From ENR-C587 sp942493235 (GTDB taxonomy: Bacteria > Bacteroidota > Ignavibacteria > Kapaibacteriales > UBA2268): DNA of 64,000 bases. The DNA is taken from positions 868,001 through 932,000 of the forward strand of contig OW818676.1 in the NCBI GenBank assembly GCA_942493235.1. The letters are read 5' to 3'. Below are positions 8,607-17,018 of the stretch, one piece after another. A program made the position numbers and the translations under genes. Every line of letters begins with the position of its first letter. Positions within the stretch are counted from its first letter, which is position 1. The notes under the pieces were generated by a model that had not been told where the DNA came from, searched no databases, and worked only from the letters and a program-made list of their open reading frames with translations.

Positions 8607-10298
8607 TTAATTCCTTTTTAAAATAACAGAAGTAACATCGTCATATAAAGTGGAATTACCTGAAAAACTAAGTACTTCCTCAATTAATAAATTAAGAAAC
8701 TCGACCGAATCAAGATTGTGATTTTGAAGTACAAAAGCTAATAAGCGTTCTTCGCTGAATTCGTTATTATGTTTATCTTGAGCTTCGGTAACGCCATCTG
8801 TAAACATGCAAATCAAGTCGCCGGAACTAAGCGATACTTCGCCTATAAAATATTCGGGACTTTCTTCCATAAATCCGAGAATAAGCCCGCCATTAGTAAG
8901 CATATTGACTTCATTATTAGAATTAACAAGTATTGGAGGATTATGCCCGGCATTTATATAAGTAAAAGTATTAGTGCTGTGGTTTAATATACCACCGAAA
9001 AATGTGATAAATTTATCGGCACTGGTATTCTGAAAAACCAAATAATTAATTCTTTTAACAATTTCTTTTAGCGATAATTTTAATGGTGCAAGCACTCTGA
9101 TAGCAGCCTGTACATTTGCCATAAGAAGAGCCGCAGGCAATCCTTTGCCTGAGACATCGGCAATAATAATCAATGTTTCAGAATCGGATAATTTAACAAA
9201 ATCGAAATAATCACCGCCGACAGCTCGAGATGGGATACTTTTACCGGCTAAAGTATAACCATTAATTTGTGGAATTTGCTTAGGCATAAGATTCTGTTGA
9301 ATTTCTAAGCCGAGATTCATCTCGCTTTCCATCTTTTTCTTTTCAAGCTCTTCTTTGAAAAGTCTGTCGTTTTCGATGGCGACAATTCCTCCATTGCCCA
9401 ATGCTTCTATAAACTCTATATTTGCGGAGCTAAAGTCTTCATTATTTAATTTTTTACCTACTATTAGAAATCCTTTGATTTTGCCCTGAACTATCATAGG
9501 CGAAAAAACCTTTGCCTTTATCATATCAAAAAATTTAAATACATCATCAGAGAATTTGATATTTTTAATCTTATCAGTTTTATCAATTGTCAAGATTTCT
9601 TGTAAATATGCTTCAGGAATACTTTTATCAAATCTATTAACCACTAAGTGCAGCTTATTATCTCCGCCGAGCAAGTATATGCAATAGCGTGAAACCATAA
9701 GCTGCCCCATTAATCTATAGGACATCAATCTGATAATATGGTCTTTGCTTAAAAAGAAACTAAATTCACGGCTCATTTCAAACATAGAAGTAAGTAATTG
9801 GTTATGCTGTTCAAGGTGGGTTTTAGTTTCTGATAATGACTTAAAGGTTTTAGCATTAACTAAGGCACCGGCAGAAATTTGAGAAATTAATTTTGCATAT
9901 TTGATTTCTTCTTCAACGAGCTCTATCAATTGCATTCTTTGACCTAAGCAGATAAATGCTAAAGGACTTTCATTATAAGTAATTGGGAATATATATTTAT
10001 AGCCGTTCTCAATTAGCTTTGAATATTTAGGATTATCTGTTTCTATTAATTCGTTTTGCAAATCATTAATATCAAAAAAAGCAATTTCATTATTAATGAT
10101 TTTACTTTTGTTAATTAAAGCCGTAAATTTCAAATTTTCGGTATCTGGAATAAAAACAGCTCCTCTAATCATACGCAATTTACCCATTAGAGAGAGAAGA
10201 GCAGAATTAAGGATAAATATTTCATCTGTAGATGAATTAAGGCTGTTACTTAGTTTTAATAAACTTTCTAAATTCAGAGATATTTGATTTTCCGGCAT
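8607..10298 (-). CDS. SpoIIE/RsbU-type PP2C serine phosphatase with GAF domains
   Basis: The start is taken at the ATG at 10298 (MPENQISLNLESLL), which follows the cmk stop codon by one base. An upstream ATG at 10328 would overlap cmk by 29 bp. The protein of about 563 residues has two GAF-like regions (roughly residues 10-155 and 175-320), a short helical linker (EIQQNLMPKQIP) and a SpoIIE-type PP2C domain. That domain carries the metal-binding motifs AVGGDYFDF and IADVSGKGLPAALLMA, and later FTDGVTEAQD. RsbU-like enzymes dephosphorylate anti-sigma-antagonist proteins in partner-switching stress responses. No STAS or anti-sigma kinase gene is nearby, so the target is unknown. Tight packing with cmk and the HAD gene implies co-transcription. 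Confidence 0.9.
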   Translation of the reverse strand: MPENQISLNLESLLKLSNSLNSSTDEIFILNSALLSLMGKLRMIRGAVFIPDTENLKFTALINKSKIINNEIAFFDINDLQNELIETDNPKYSKLIENGYKYIFPITYNESPLAFICLGQRMQLIELVEEEIKYAKLISQISAGALVNAKTFKSLSETKTHLEQHNQLLTSMFEMSREFSFFLSKDHIIRLMSYRLMGQLMVSRYCIYLLGGDNKLHLVVNRFDKSIPEAYLQEILTIDKTDKIKNIKFSDDVFKFFDMIKAKVFSPMIVQGKIKGFLIVGKKLNNEDFSSANIEFIEALGNGGIVAIENDRLFKEELEKKKMESEMNLGLEIQQNLMPKQIPQINGYTLAGKSIPSRAVGGDYFDFVKLSDSETLIIIADVSGKGLPAALLMANVQAAIRVLAPLKLSLKEIVKRINYLVFQNTSADKFITFFGGILNHSTNTFTYINAGHNPPILVNSNNEVNMLTNGGLILGFMEESPEYFIGEVSLSSGDLICMFTDGVTEAQDKHNNEFSEERLLAFVLQNHNLDSVEFLNLLIEEVLSFSGNSTLYDDVTSVILKRN

Positions 10299-10299
10299 T

Positions 10300-10980
10300 T
10301 TAATCCTGCTCAATAATATTTTTCGCATAATTTAATATCAACTCTGCCTGCTCTAAAATTGATAATTCAGAAGTATCTATTTCAATTGCGTCTAAGGCTT
10401 TATAAAGTGGGCTATGAGCCCGTGTGCTGTCGTAATTATCTCTGTATATAATCTGTTCACGAATTTCTTTTTCGTCGGCTTCAATTCCTTTTTGCTTGAG
10501 CTCCATAGTCCTTCTTTTGGCTCGAGCCTCAATTGATGCGACAAGGAATATTTTCAGTTCGGCATTAGGAAAGACTACCGTACCGATGTCTCTGCCGTCC
10601 ATCACTACACCGCCACTTTTGCCGAGCTCTCTCTGCTGGGCTACCATCGCATCGCGTACATAACCAATAGCACTAACAGGGCTAACCATTTTTGTAACTT
10701 CGGGCAATCGGATATCGTCGCTGTAATCCACGCCGTCAATTAAAGTACGCTGCCCCTGAGTTCCGGTTTTTAGTTCAATTTTAATTCTATCGCAAAGTTC
10801 ACAGACGGCTTTCTCGTCGTATTCTAAATTTTGATGTATCCATGCAAGTGATACAGCTCTATACATAGCACCGGTGTCTATGTAGATATATCCGAGCTTT
10901 TCGGCAACTATTTTGGCAGTAGTAGTTTTACCGGAGCCGGCCGGTCCGTCGATTGCGATAATAATATTTTTCATGTTCAT
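10300..10980 (-). CDS. cmk: Cytidylate kinase
   Basis: Cmk phosphorylates CMP and dCMP to the diphosphates using ATP in the cytoplasm. The protein of 226 residues is of normal length. It has a P-loop (DGPAGSGKTTTAK, residues 11-23), the DTGAMYRA segment and the substrate-binding GRDIGTVVFP motif. The C-terminal RDNYDSTRAHSPL is typical of the family. The start at 10980 overlaps the upstream HAD gene stop in an ATGA arrangement, which supports this start and translational coupling. The downstream PP2C gene begins one base after its stop codon. Confidence 0.96.
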   Translation of the reverse strand: MNMKNIIIAIDGPAGSGKTTTAKIVAEKLGYIYIDTGAMYRAVSLAWIHQNLEYDEKAVCELCDRIKIELKTGTQGQRTLIDGVDYSDDIRLPEVTKMVSPVSAIGYVRDAMVAQQRELGKSGGVVMDGRDIGTVVFPNAELKIFLVASIEARAKRRTMELKQKGIEADEKEIREQIIYRDNYDSTRAHSPLYKALDAIEIDTSELSILEQAELILNYAKNIIEQD

Positions 10981-11678
10981 ATTAAATTAAATATTTTAGA
11001 AATTATTCCTTTATAGTCAGTCAAATCGGGATAAATTAAATCCGGATTAAATGATTTCAGCTCCTCATAGCTCGAGAAACCGGTCATTACAGCAACTGAT
11101 AATATGTTATTTGCTTTTGCACAAAGAATATCTCTATACGAATCACCGATGATAATAGTTTTTTGATTAGAAAATTTATTTCTAGTCCAATACTCACTTG
11201 CTCGATTAATAGCAAGCGGAGGGAGTAAGTCCCGATTTTCGTAATCACAGCCAAAAGCTCCGACCGGGAAATAGCTTTCCAAATTATGAGTTTGTAATTT
11301 CAAATACGCATTAGAACGGAAATTCCCGGTTACCAATGCGATTTTAGCATTATCAATCGAGCTTAGGTAGTCAAGGGTATCTTTGATAGCCGGCATTAAG
11401 ATAATGCTTTCAGCGGTAGCTTCCGTTTTGAATTCATTGATTAAATAATCCCACATAGTGCCAATGTTAGATTTTACTTTCTCGAAGGGGTAATTAACGG
11501 CATCGCAAATATCATGCAATATTTGCAGGTCGGTCATGCCGGAGAAATCGGGCATCAATTCTAAAGGCACATCCACAGAATGCATGTCTTTCATCGCACT
11601 TTGAAATACTTTTCTGGATTTATATTGTTTAAGCCTTAAAATTGTACCATCTATATCAAAAAGGAACAAATACTGCAT
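10977..11678 (-). CDS. HAD-family phosphatase (phosphoglycolate phosphatase-like)
   Basis: The start is placed at 11678 (MQYLFLFDIDGTIL), because a longer frame to 11735 adds 19 residues ahead of the core fold. The product has about 233 residues with the HAD motif I FDIDGT (nucleophile and acid Asp near residues 8 and 10), motif II LVTGN, and motif IV IIGDSYRDI. A helical cap lies between motifs I and II, as in C1-cap phosphoglycolate or beta-phosphoglucomutase-like enzymes. The substrate is not identifiable from sequence alone. Its stop codon overlaps the cmk start by 4 bp, so it is probably the first gene of a HAD-cmk-PP2C operon. Confidence 0.88.
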   Translation of the reverse strand: MQYLFLFDIDGTILRLKQYKSRKVFQSAMKDMHSVDVPLELMPDFSGMTDLQILHDICDAVNYPFEKVKSNIGTMWDYLINEFKTEATAESIILMPAIKDTLDYLSSIDNAKIALVTGNFRSNAYLKLQTHNLESYFPVGAFGCDYENRDLLPPLAINRASEYWTRNKFSNQKTIIIGDSYRDILCAKANNILSVAVMTGFSSYEELKSFNPDLIYPDLTDYKGIISKIFNLI

Positions 11679-11870
11679 AGCATAACCGTAAATTGTGAAT
11701 ATTGACTCTATACCATTGGCATAAATTATTATCATACTTACGAATATGTAGGATTTTTATTTAGCAATCAAAACAGAAATTGTTGGTTTCGTACTCTGCT
11801 ATAGGGTTGATATGGTGGTACTTTAGTACTATTAAACTGTTGCATAACTCGAATTAATCCATTTATATGC

Positions 11871-11904
11871 AATGCAACCTGACGGGTAAGTGCCAGGTTG
11901 CATT
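11871..11904. repeat. Palindrome of the variable-stem repeat family
   Basis: A perfect 11-bp stem (aatgcaacctg / caggttgcatt) surrounds a 12-nt loop. It is preceded by a flank (ctgttgcataactc) that recurs near other members of this family at 16236, 40401 and 48344. It also lies 31 bp beyond the LCP gene stop and could help end that transcript. No gene is visible between 11679 and 11935. Confidence 0.6.
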
Positions 11905-11935
11905 GATTTATGTGATATTGATTAATACGAATGAA

Positions 11936-13249
11936 TTAATTGAAAAGATTCTTATCGAATAATTGCTTTTCGTTATACATTAATTCTTTTACTTTTTTAG
12001 CTTTATCGGGCTGTTTACGCTTCATATATGCGTTATAAAGTAAATTCTCGAATTGTTCTCTGATTAATTGTCTTTCTTGTTTATTCTCAACTTGGAACCA
12101 AGCTCTTTGTTCAAAATAAATTTCAAGATTAGAAATTACAGCTTTCGGATTTCTTGCTGAGTCAGCAACAGCTTTATTAAGAACTTTTCTAAGTCTGCTT
12201 GCGACGTTAACGAATTTTTTGATACTATCTTGATGTTCATTAGTAACGTTGAATCTTTCGATTTTTGTTTTCAAATTTTGAACAACTGACTTATCGGTAA
12301 AATCATATACTTTAAACTGCATACCCATAGCGGGACGCACTTTGATTATAGCTCTATTAGGATTTGGAAAACCCTTTTTACTTAATTGTTCAATAAGTGA
12401 ATTAATAGTATTTGCCGAAAGATTTGATTCTACCAAAGCTAAGCCCCCCCGGACAATCAGTTCACCGAATGTGGAATTAACCTTACCAAAATGTCTAAGC
12501 ATCATCTGGCGTATAAATTGTCCTTGATTATAACACCTTTGATAATCATCTCCGCCAAGACCTTTGCGTGAACGCAATACCTGAAGTGCGGATTTGGCAT
12601 CGGAATAACCGAATAATTCCAAAATACCCATTACTTGAGAAAATCCCACTTCTACGTAATAATGTATTTTATCAAGTCCGGCAATTCTTGCGGCTTCTCT
12701 CAAATAGGCTTCTCTGCCTTTTATAGCTCTAACTATGGTTAATTTATTTTGGTTACTGGTATCCGGCATACCTGCGTCAGCCGGAGTATCTCTCGGGATA
12801 GAAGTGATTTCAATTATTCCGCTGTCGGGCATAATTGATAATATATGATTAGCATCAGCATGCTTGGATACAGTTCCTACTCTGGCATCTAATCCGGTAA
12901 TAGCAATATTTATTCTTCGCCCATCATAGACACGTTTTACATTTTTGCCTGCAAATTCATCTGTTCCACAGGGAATATCTGAATTATAGGGAACACTCAT
13001 TTTGATTACATACACTGATGTATCGCCTGAATCAGCTGCAATAGCTTTCAAATAAGCGGGGTCTTTGCTTTGAGCTGTATCAACGCTTAAAGTATTATTA
13101 GCTGACATCGCTTCATTATGCCCAACTCCGGGCATCATAATCGAGAAAGAAGCCCAAGCAACAAACGCTAATATTATAGTAATAGGAAGAATAAATTTAA
13201 GCTTTCCCTTGCTTTCGGCTTTTTCTTTGGGGTTATTTTTACTCATCAT
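11936..13249 (-). CDS. LytR-CpsA-Psr (LCP) family protein
   Basis: LCP enzymes transfer undecaprenyl-linked glycopolymers onto peptidoglycan or other acceptors at the outer face of the inner membrane. The start is set at tandem ATG codons at 13249/13246 (MSKNNPKEK); the longer frame would use a TTG at 13285. The protein has a short basic cytoplasmic tail, one membrane helix (FILPITIILAFVAWASFSIMM) and an extracytoplasmic LCP domain. Family motifs are INIAITGLDAR, ADANHILSIMPDSG and ITSIPRDT. The Asp and Arg residues of these segments bind the lipid pyrophosphate in known LCP structures. The C-terminal 110 residues are helical and charged, beyond the LCP fold. The substrate in this organism is unknown. 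Confidence 0.87.
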   Translation of the reverse strand: MMSKNNPKEKAESKGKLKFILPITIILAFVAWASFSIMMPGVGHNEAMSANNTLSVDTAQSKDPAYLKAIAADSGDTSVYVIKMSVPYNSDIPCGTDEFAGKNVKRVYDGRRINIAITGLDARVGTVSKHADANHILSIMPDSGIIEITSIPRDTPADAGMPDTSNQNKLTIVRAIKGREAYLREAARIAGLDKIHYYVEVGFSQVMGILELFGYSDAKSALQVLRSRKGLGGDDYQRCYNQGQFIRQMMLRHFGKVNSTFGELIVRGGLALVESNLSANTINSLIEQLSKKGFPNPNRAIIKVRPAMGMQFKVYDFTDKSVVQNLKTKIERFNVTNEHQDSIKKFVNVASRLRKVLNKAVADSARNPKAVISNLEIYFEQRAWFQVENKQERQLIREQFENLLYNAYMKRKQPDKAKKVKELMYNEKQLFDKNLFN

Positions 13250-13379
13250 CTCATTCTTAAATAAACATAAAACTAAAGACTTCAAAATTAAGAAAAAAAC
13301 AAATTAGATATACATATATATTTGTAATAAATTTAAATATTTCAAAATAAACTAAAATATAAAATTGTTTTCAAAGTGT

Positions 13380-13545
13380 GATTCCAATTTTTTCTCAATT
13401 CAACTCTACGCTTCAGAGATTGTATGAAAACTATTAAGCAATTGCAAATTTTCGTAATATATATTCACGAACTCCATTCAACCCCACGCTGAAGAGCCTG
13501 TGTAAAAACCTTTGATTAAACCGTTTTTCGACTAATAATAATTAC
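13380..13545. repeat. REP-like repeat, CTGAAG-loop family
   Basis: Two diverging copies of the gene-free repeat are seen. Shared words are 'cattcaaccccacgctgaag', 'agcctgtgtaaaaaccttt' and 'gattaaaccgtttttcg', which recur at about a dozen other sites in the window. The gap 13250-14396 (over 1.1 kb) contains only repeats. Short reading frames at 13546-13849 fall inside them and are not genes. Confidence 0.65.
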
Positions 13546-13560
13546 TCAAAGTCTAAGATA

Positions 13561-14012
13561 AGGTTGTCTAAAAAGTAAAAACATTTCAAAATCGTCATTC
13601 TGAGTTACTGACCACCAGCTACGCGACTGGTAAAACAATACAATGACAACAAAAAAAACGTGTATATTGAAAATTTTTGAAATTGCCTGGGAACGTATTG
13701 AAAAGAAGGTAAAAAGACTTGGGTGCATTCTCATTAATGTGTCTTAAAATTCGAGTGTTAATGAAAACACTTATTGGGATATATTTTCGGATAACACTTT
13801 TAAATATCGGATAAATCATTGTGAATATTGCGTTTACAAGGACACTCAAGAAATGATGTCATTAACAGTGTAACGAAGAATCCAGAGTTATCAACAAGTT
13901 AGCATTATCTGGATTCTTCACTTCGTTCAGAATGACAATTTTTTAGTCAGCCACTTGAATGGTGCTGGGAATAATATTTGCCGTCTTGTGGCAGTATTTA
14001 CACAGCCTCTGA
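13561..14012. repeat. GAATCC hairpin element interrupted by an inserted sequence
   Basis: The outer parts match, in inverted orientation, the uninterrupted copy at 61619-61803. The match includes about 60 bp of flank (tgaatggtgctgggaataat, ccgtcttgtggc) leading into a REP-like repeat. The element arms are cgaagaatccag and ctggattcttc. Bases 13605-13866 are absent from the uninterrupted copy. Confidence 0.85.
13605..13866. mobile_element. MITE-like insert, 262 bp, non-coding
   Basis: Ends are ttactgaccac (13605-13615) and gatgtcattaa (13855-13865). The second read on the other strand is ttaatgacatc, giving imperfect terminal inverted repeats. Both sides carry AG (13603-13604 and 13867-13868), consistent with a 2-bp target duplication in the sequence ctgagtgtaacg seen in other copies. 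Reading frames inside are short and unconvincing, so it is probably non-autonomous. A shortened relative lies at 25976-26098 and 26144-26266. Confidence 0.7.
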
Positions 14013-14100
14013 AGCGTGGGGTTGATTAGAGAAGAAGATAAAAACTGCGGAAATTTGCAGTAGATTAGTAGTATTTACACAGCCCATTCAGCGTTGGGAA
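13990..14100. repeat. REP-like repeat pair, CTGAAG-loop family
   Basis: The word 'cacagcctctgaagcgtggg' is followed by a gttgatt tail. A second half-copy (ttacacagcccattcagcgt) follows about 70 bp later. The remaining stretch to 14396 has no recognisable gene; a small ggct/agcc hairpin occurs near 14213. Confidence 0.6.
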
Positions 14101-14396
14101 ACAGCAATATATATATGATAGTATTAGTAGTTAGACAAAAGTTATGATGGTTTTAAGGGTATTATGAATAATATCTTTTACTGCATAAAAGATTTATTTG
14201 ATAACAGCTCTTGGCTAAAGCCTAAATGAAGGACTCAAACTAAAGTAATGAAGTAGTTTTTGAAATAATGTAGGTTGAAATTATTTAGTAGGTTTTACAG
14301 CAAGGTCTATTGTAAGTGGTTTTCAGTAGATGCAATAAATAATATATGTTTCGTCGTTTTATAATTATAAATGTAAAACAATTGACAATAGAAACT

Positions 14397-15431
14397 ATGA
14401 AAACATCAAAATTATTTTTTTCTTTATTGATTTTGTTCTTTTATGCGAACGCATATTCTGCGGAATTAACGATTAAATCAAGGACAGAAAACACAATTGA
14501 GCTATCAATCAAAGGAGATAACAAATCACGCTCGATTATAACAATCAGAACTTCGGCAGAGCCTGCTTTTACTCCAGATTTTGCAAAAACATATAAATAT
14601 TTACCTGATATTGATATTAGTAAATCAGAAAAATATAAAAATAATTATATAATTTATGATGCAAACAAAAGTGAAGATATTAAAATTACATCACTTAAAG
14701 CTGAAACCAAATACCTAATAAGTATTTTTGAAGTTGGTGCTAAAAATTCAAAAAATACCGATGTATATACTTTAGCTACTGAGCCTAAGAAACAAACTTC
14801 CGGATTAGCTTTTAAAAATATTACAGATTCGCAAATCGAAGTATTATGGGTAAATGGGGACGGTAAAGAGAAAATAATTTGCGTTAGTGCTGATGGATCT
14901 GTTCCGGCAAAACCGGTTGACGGGAAAATATATAAAAGTGGAAAATTCGGTGATGCCGCCTGCAAAATTGATAATTCAAATACTTATGTAGTATATAATT
15001 CTGCTGAAGCTAAATCAAAGAATCAATTCCTTATCAAAAATTTGGAATACGGAAAATATACTATTCAAATATTTGAATATAACGGTAAAGACGAAACTAT
15101 AAATTATAATACTGAAAATGAGAAAAATAATCCGAGAGTTAAGCATACTCTCTTTCCTGCTCCGGTGGCTTTAGATGCTACCAATATTACTAAAGACGGT
15201 TTTCTGGCTCACTGGAAAGAAATGAAAAATGTAAAATATTTTGAGTTCGATTTATCTACAGATCCTAAATTCGAGACTTTTGTAGATTTATATAAATCAG
15301 CTGATGTCGGTACTATAGACAGTATCGAATTAGTTGAATTGGCTGCCGGTACTTATTATTACAGACTTAGAGCAGTTACAAACGAGTCAAAAAGTGCTAA
15401 TTCAAATGTTATCAAATTAGAAATAAAATAG
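14397..15431 (+). CDS. Secreted protein with fibronectin type III-like domains
   Basis: The start is placed at the ATG at 14397, directly before a signal peptide (MKTSKLFFSLLILFFYANA, cleavage near YSA); a longer frame from 14346 adds 17 unlikely residues. The mature protein of about 320 residues seems to hold three beta-sandwich domains. One covers residues 24-130, the second about 140-245 (beginning KKQTSGLAFKNITDSQIEVL), and the third about 250-344, with the fibronectin-like TKDGFLAHWKEMKNVKYFEF and TYYYRLRAVTNESKS. No enzyme motif or sorting domain is visible. It precedes secG by 90 bp. A structural or adhesive envelope role is a guess. Confidence 0.7.
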   Translation: MKTSKLFFSLLILFFYANAYSAELTIKSRTENTIELSIKGDNKSRSIITIRTSAEPAFTPDFAKTYKYLPDIDISKSEKYKNNYIIYDANKSEDIKITSLKAETKYLISIFEVGAKNSKNTDVYTLATEPKKQTSGLAFKNITDSQIEVLWVNGDGKEKIICVSADGSVPAKPVDGKIYKSGKFGDAACKIDNSNTYVVYNSAEAKSKNQFLIKNLEYGKYTIQIFEYNGKDETINYNTENEKNNPRVKHTLFPAPVALDATNITKDGFLAHWKEMKNVKYFEFDLSTDPKFETFVDLYKSADVGTIDSIELVELAAGTYYYRLRAVTNESKSANSNVIKLEIK

Positions 15432-15448
15432 TTTGATTGAAAAAAATA

Positions 15449-15480
15449 TTTGTTTAAAATATTATATATTTGTATATTTG
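15449..15480 (+). promoter_or_regulatory. Bacteroidota-type promoter for secG
   Basis: TTTG (15449-15452), a 20-bp spacer and TATATTTG (15473-15480) match the Bacteroidota -33/-7 consensus (TTTG, 19-20 bp, TAnnTTTG). The secG ATG is 41 bp downstream. Confidence 0.55.
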
Positions 15481-15521
15481 AAGTTCTAAAATTTGTAAAG
15501 AAATTTAAGCGGATAGAAATT

Positions 15522-15860
15522 ATGATTACTTTATTAATGATTTTATCGATATTTGCGGCTTTGTTTTTGATTTTATTGGTGTTATTACAGCCGGGCAAAG
15601 GCGATATGAGTGCTGCAATGGGCGGTTTTAGTAGCCAAATGGGTTCAGTATTTGGAATGCAGAAATCTGCAAATATTTTGGCAACTATTACAAAAGTAAC
15701 AGCCGGAATTATTTTAGTACTCATTTTAGCTACAAATAAATTCTTTTTGACAAATGCCGGCTCAGGCGAACCGGTTAAAAAAGTTATCACAGAGGGGCAA
15801 AATATTAATTTAAATGCACCTCCGCAAATGCCTGGTCAAGCTCCGGCTCCTAAAAAATAA
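15522..15860 (+). CDS. secG: Preprotein translocase subunit SecG
   Basis: SecG is the small membrane subunit of the SecYEG translocon. The start is set at 15522 (MITLLMILSIFAALFLILLV); the upstream frame to 15450 runs through the promoter. The 112-residue protein has two membrane helices (about residues 2-22 and 52-72). Between them is the conserved loop LQPGKGDMSAAMGG followed by FGMQKSANILATIT. The C terminus is a Pro/Gln/Ala-rich tail. It stands alone with its own promoter and a strong terminator. Confidence 0.92.
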   Translation: MITLLMILSIFAALFLILLVLLQPGKGDMSAAMGGFSSQMGSVFGMQKSANILATITKVTAGIILVLILATNKFFLTNAGSGEPVKKVITEGQNINLNAPPQMPGQAPAPKK

Positions 15861-15875
15861 TAAAAATATTTAATA

Positions 15876-15906
15876 CAAAAAGCTCTTATTTTCATAAGAG
15901 CTTTTT
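15876..15906 (+). terminator. Rho-independent terminator after secG
   Basis: A 12-bp stem (aaaagctcttat / ataagagctttt) with a short TTTTC-type loop runs into a T-tract, 16 bp beyond the stop codon. Confidence 0.88.
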
Positions 15907-16021
15907 GTATTTGTATGACCTTTATTTTTTATTTACTTTATCAAATAGACTGCTATAATACCAAAGATTTACGTTTTATAAAAATTCTAAATATCCCAAT
16001 TGATATTCCAATTACTCAAAG

Positions 16022-16261
16022 TTGCTGAGCTTCAAGCTGAAGAGCCTGTGTAAATACTAAAATCTATTGTAGAAGTTTGTAATATTTATTCGTACACTCC
16101 ATTCAACCCCAGGCTCCAGCGTGGGAAAAAAGCATTATGACTAATAAGAATATTAAGAAAAAACAATCTTACGCAGAACGTAGAATTTAGATAAATTCAA
16201 ATTATATAATATTGAAAAATCAAATATATCATTATCAACCTGACAGTTAACCGTCAGGTTG
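16022..16261. repeat. REP-like repeat and separate variable-stem palindrome in the secG-flavin reductase gap
   Basis: At 16022-16130 the words 'gctgaagagcctgtgtaaat' and 'cattcaacccc' mark the CTGAAG-loop repeat. At 16236-16261 a separate palindrome has 9-bp arms (caacctgac / gtcaggttg) around a TTAA-containing loop, followed by aattg. The rest of 15907-16439 shows no gene. Confidence 0.6.
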
Positions 16262-16439
16262 AATTGAAGATAAATGAATAATTCGATTTTTTATTCAGCC
16301 TCTTTAACCAAGGGGACCAAGAGATGTGATATGTCTTATTTCATATATGAAATGATATAATTGATATTCCATTAGTAACCAAAAATAATTACTTCAAAAA
16401 ATTACGTTCAAGTATAAGACTTCAAAACAAATCTTGAAA

Positions 16440-17003
16440 TTAACCTTTCTTTGTCGTATAAGCCTTCATTAATGGTTCGCCTACCGAATAGTAAGTTTTA
16501 GAAACAGTATCGTATAGAATAGGCTTGATTCTGTCCATTAACAATATATTTTTCAAACCAGTTACTTCGCTTTCGGCGTAGATATCCAAGATTTCTCCGA
16601 TAAACATTGTATGGCTACCCATAGCAAGAGTCCTTTTTAATCTACAAAGCATTGTGATTGGGAAATCAGTTAATATCGGAGCTCTAATAATATCACTTTT
16701 CGTGTGTTTGATGTTCAGCACTTCGAATTTGTTTACATCGGCTCCGGAGTATATGCCACAGTAATCAACTACTTCGATATTTTTCTCTGAGGGTATAGAG
16801 ATACTATATTCTTTGTTTTTAGTAATTGCAGTGTGAGTATATCTATCTTTACGAATACTTACATTGATACATGGCGGATTGGAGCTGACTATCCCTGCCC
16901 AAGACGCTGTCATTAGGTTAGGATTGTCATTTTGGTCATAAGTACCTACCAATAGAGCTGGTAGAGGATACATTAGCGGTTTAGGTCCAATTGGTATTTT
17001 CAT
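16440..17003 (-). CDS. Flavin reductase family protein
   Basis: This is a 187-residue protein of the flavin reductase-like, FMN-binding split-barrel family. The family reads are the N-terminal PLPALLVGTYD, then NLMTASWAGIVSSNPPCINVSIRKDRYT and YSISIPSEKN, and later CRLKRTLAMGSHTMFIGEI. Members of this group bind FMN and reduce flavins or act as small oxidoreductases, often with NAD(P)H. The physiological substrate cannot be told from the sequence. It ends the minus-strand run that starts with adk. The gap to the endonuclease gene is only 15 bp, so the two may be co-transcribed. Confidence 0.88.
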   Translation of the reverse strand: MKIPIGPKPLMYPLPALLVGTYDQNDNPNLMTASWAGIVSSNPPCINVSIRKDRYTHTAITKNKEYSISIPSEKNIEVVDYCGIYSGADVNKFEVLNIKHTKSDIIRAPILTDFPITMLCRLKRTLAMGSHTMFIGEILDIYAESEVTGLKNILLMDRIKPILYDTVSKTYYSVGEPLMKAYTTKKG

Positions 17004-17018
17004 AAATATTGTTCCGTC

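Noticed and set aside
13546..13849. Short minus-strand frames of 62 and 76 codons.
   Set aside because: They lie inside the interrupted hairpin element and its non-coding insert, overlap each other in different frames and show no protein-like motifs.
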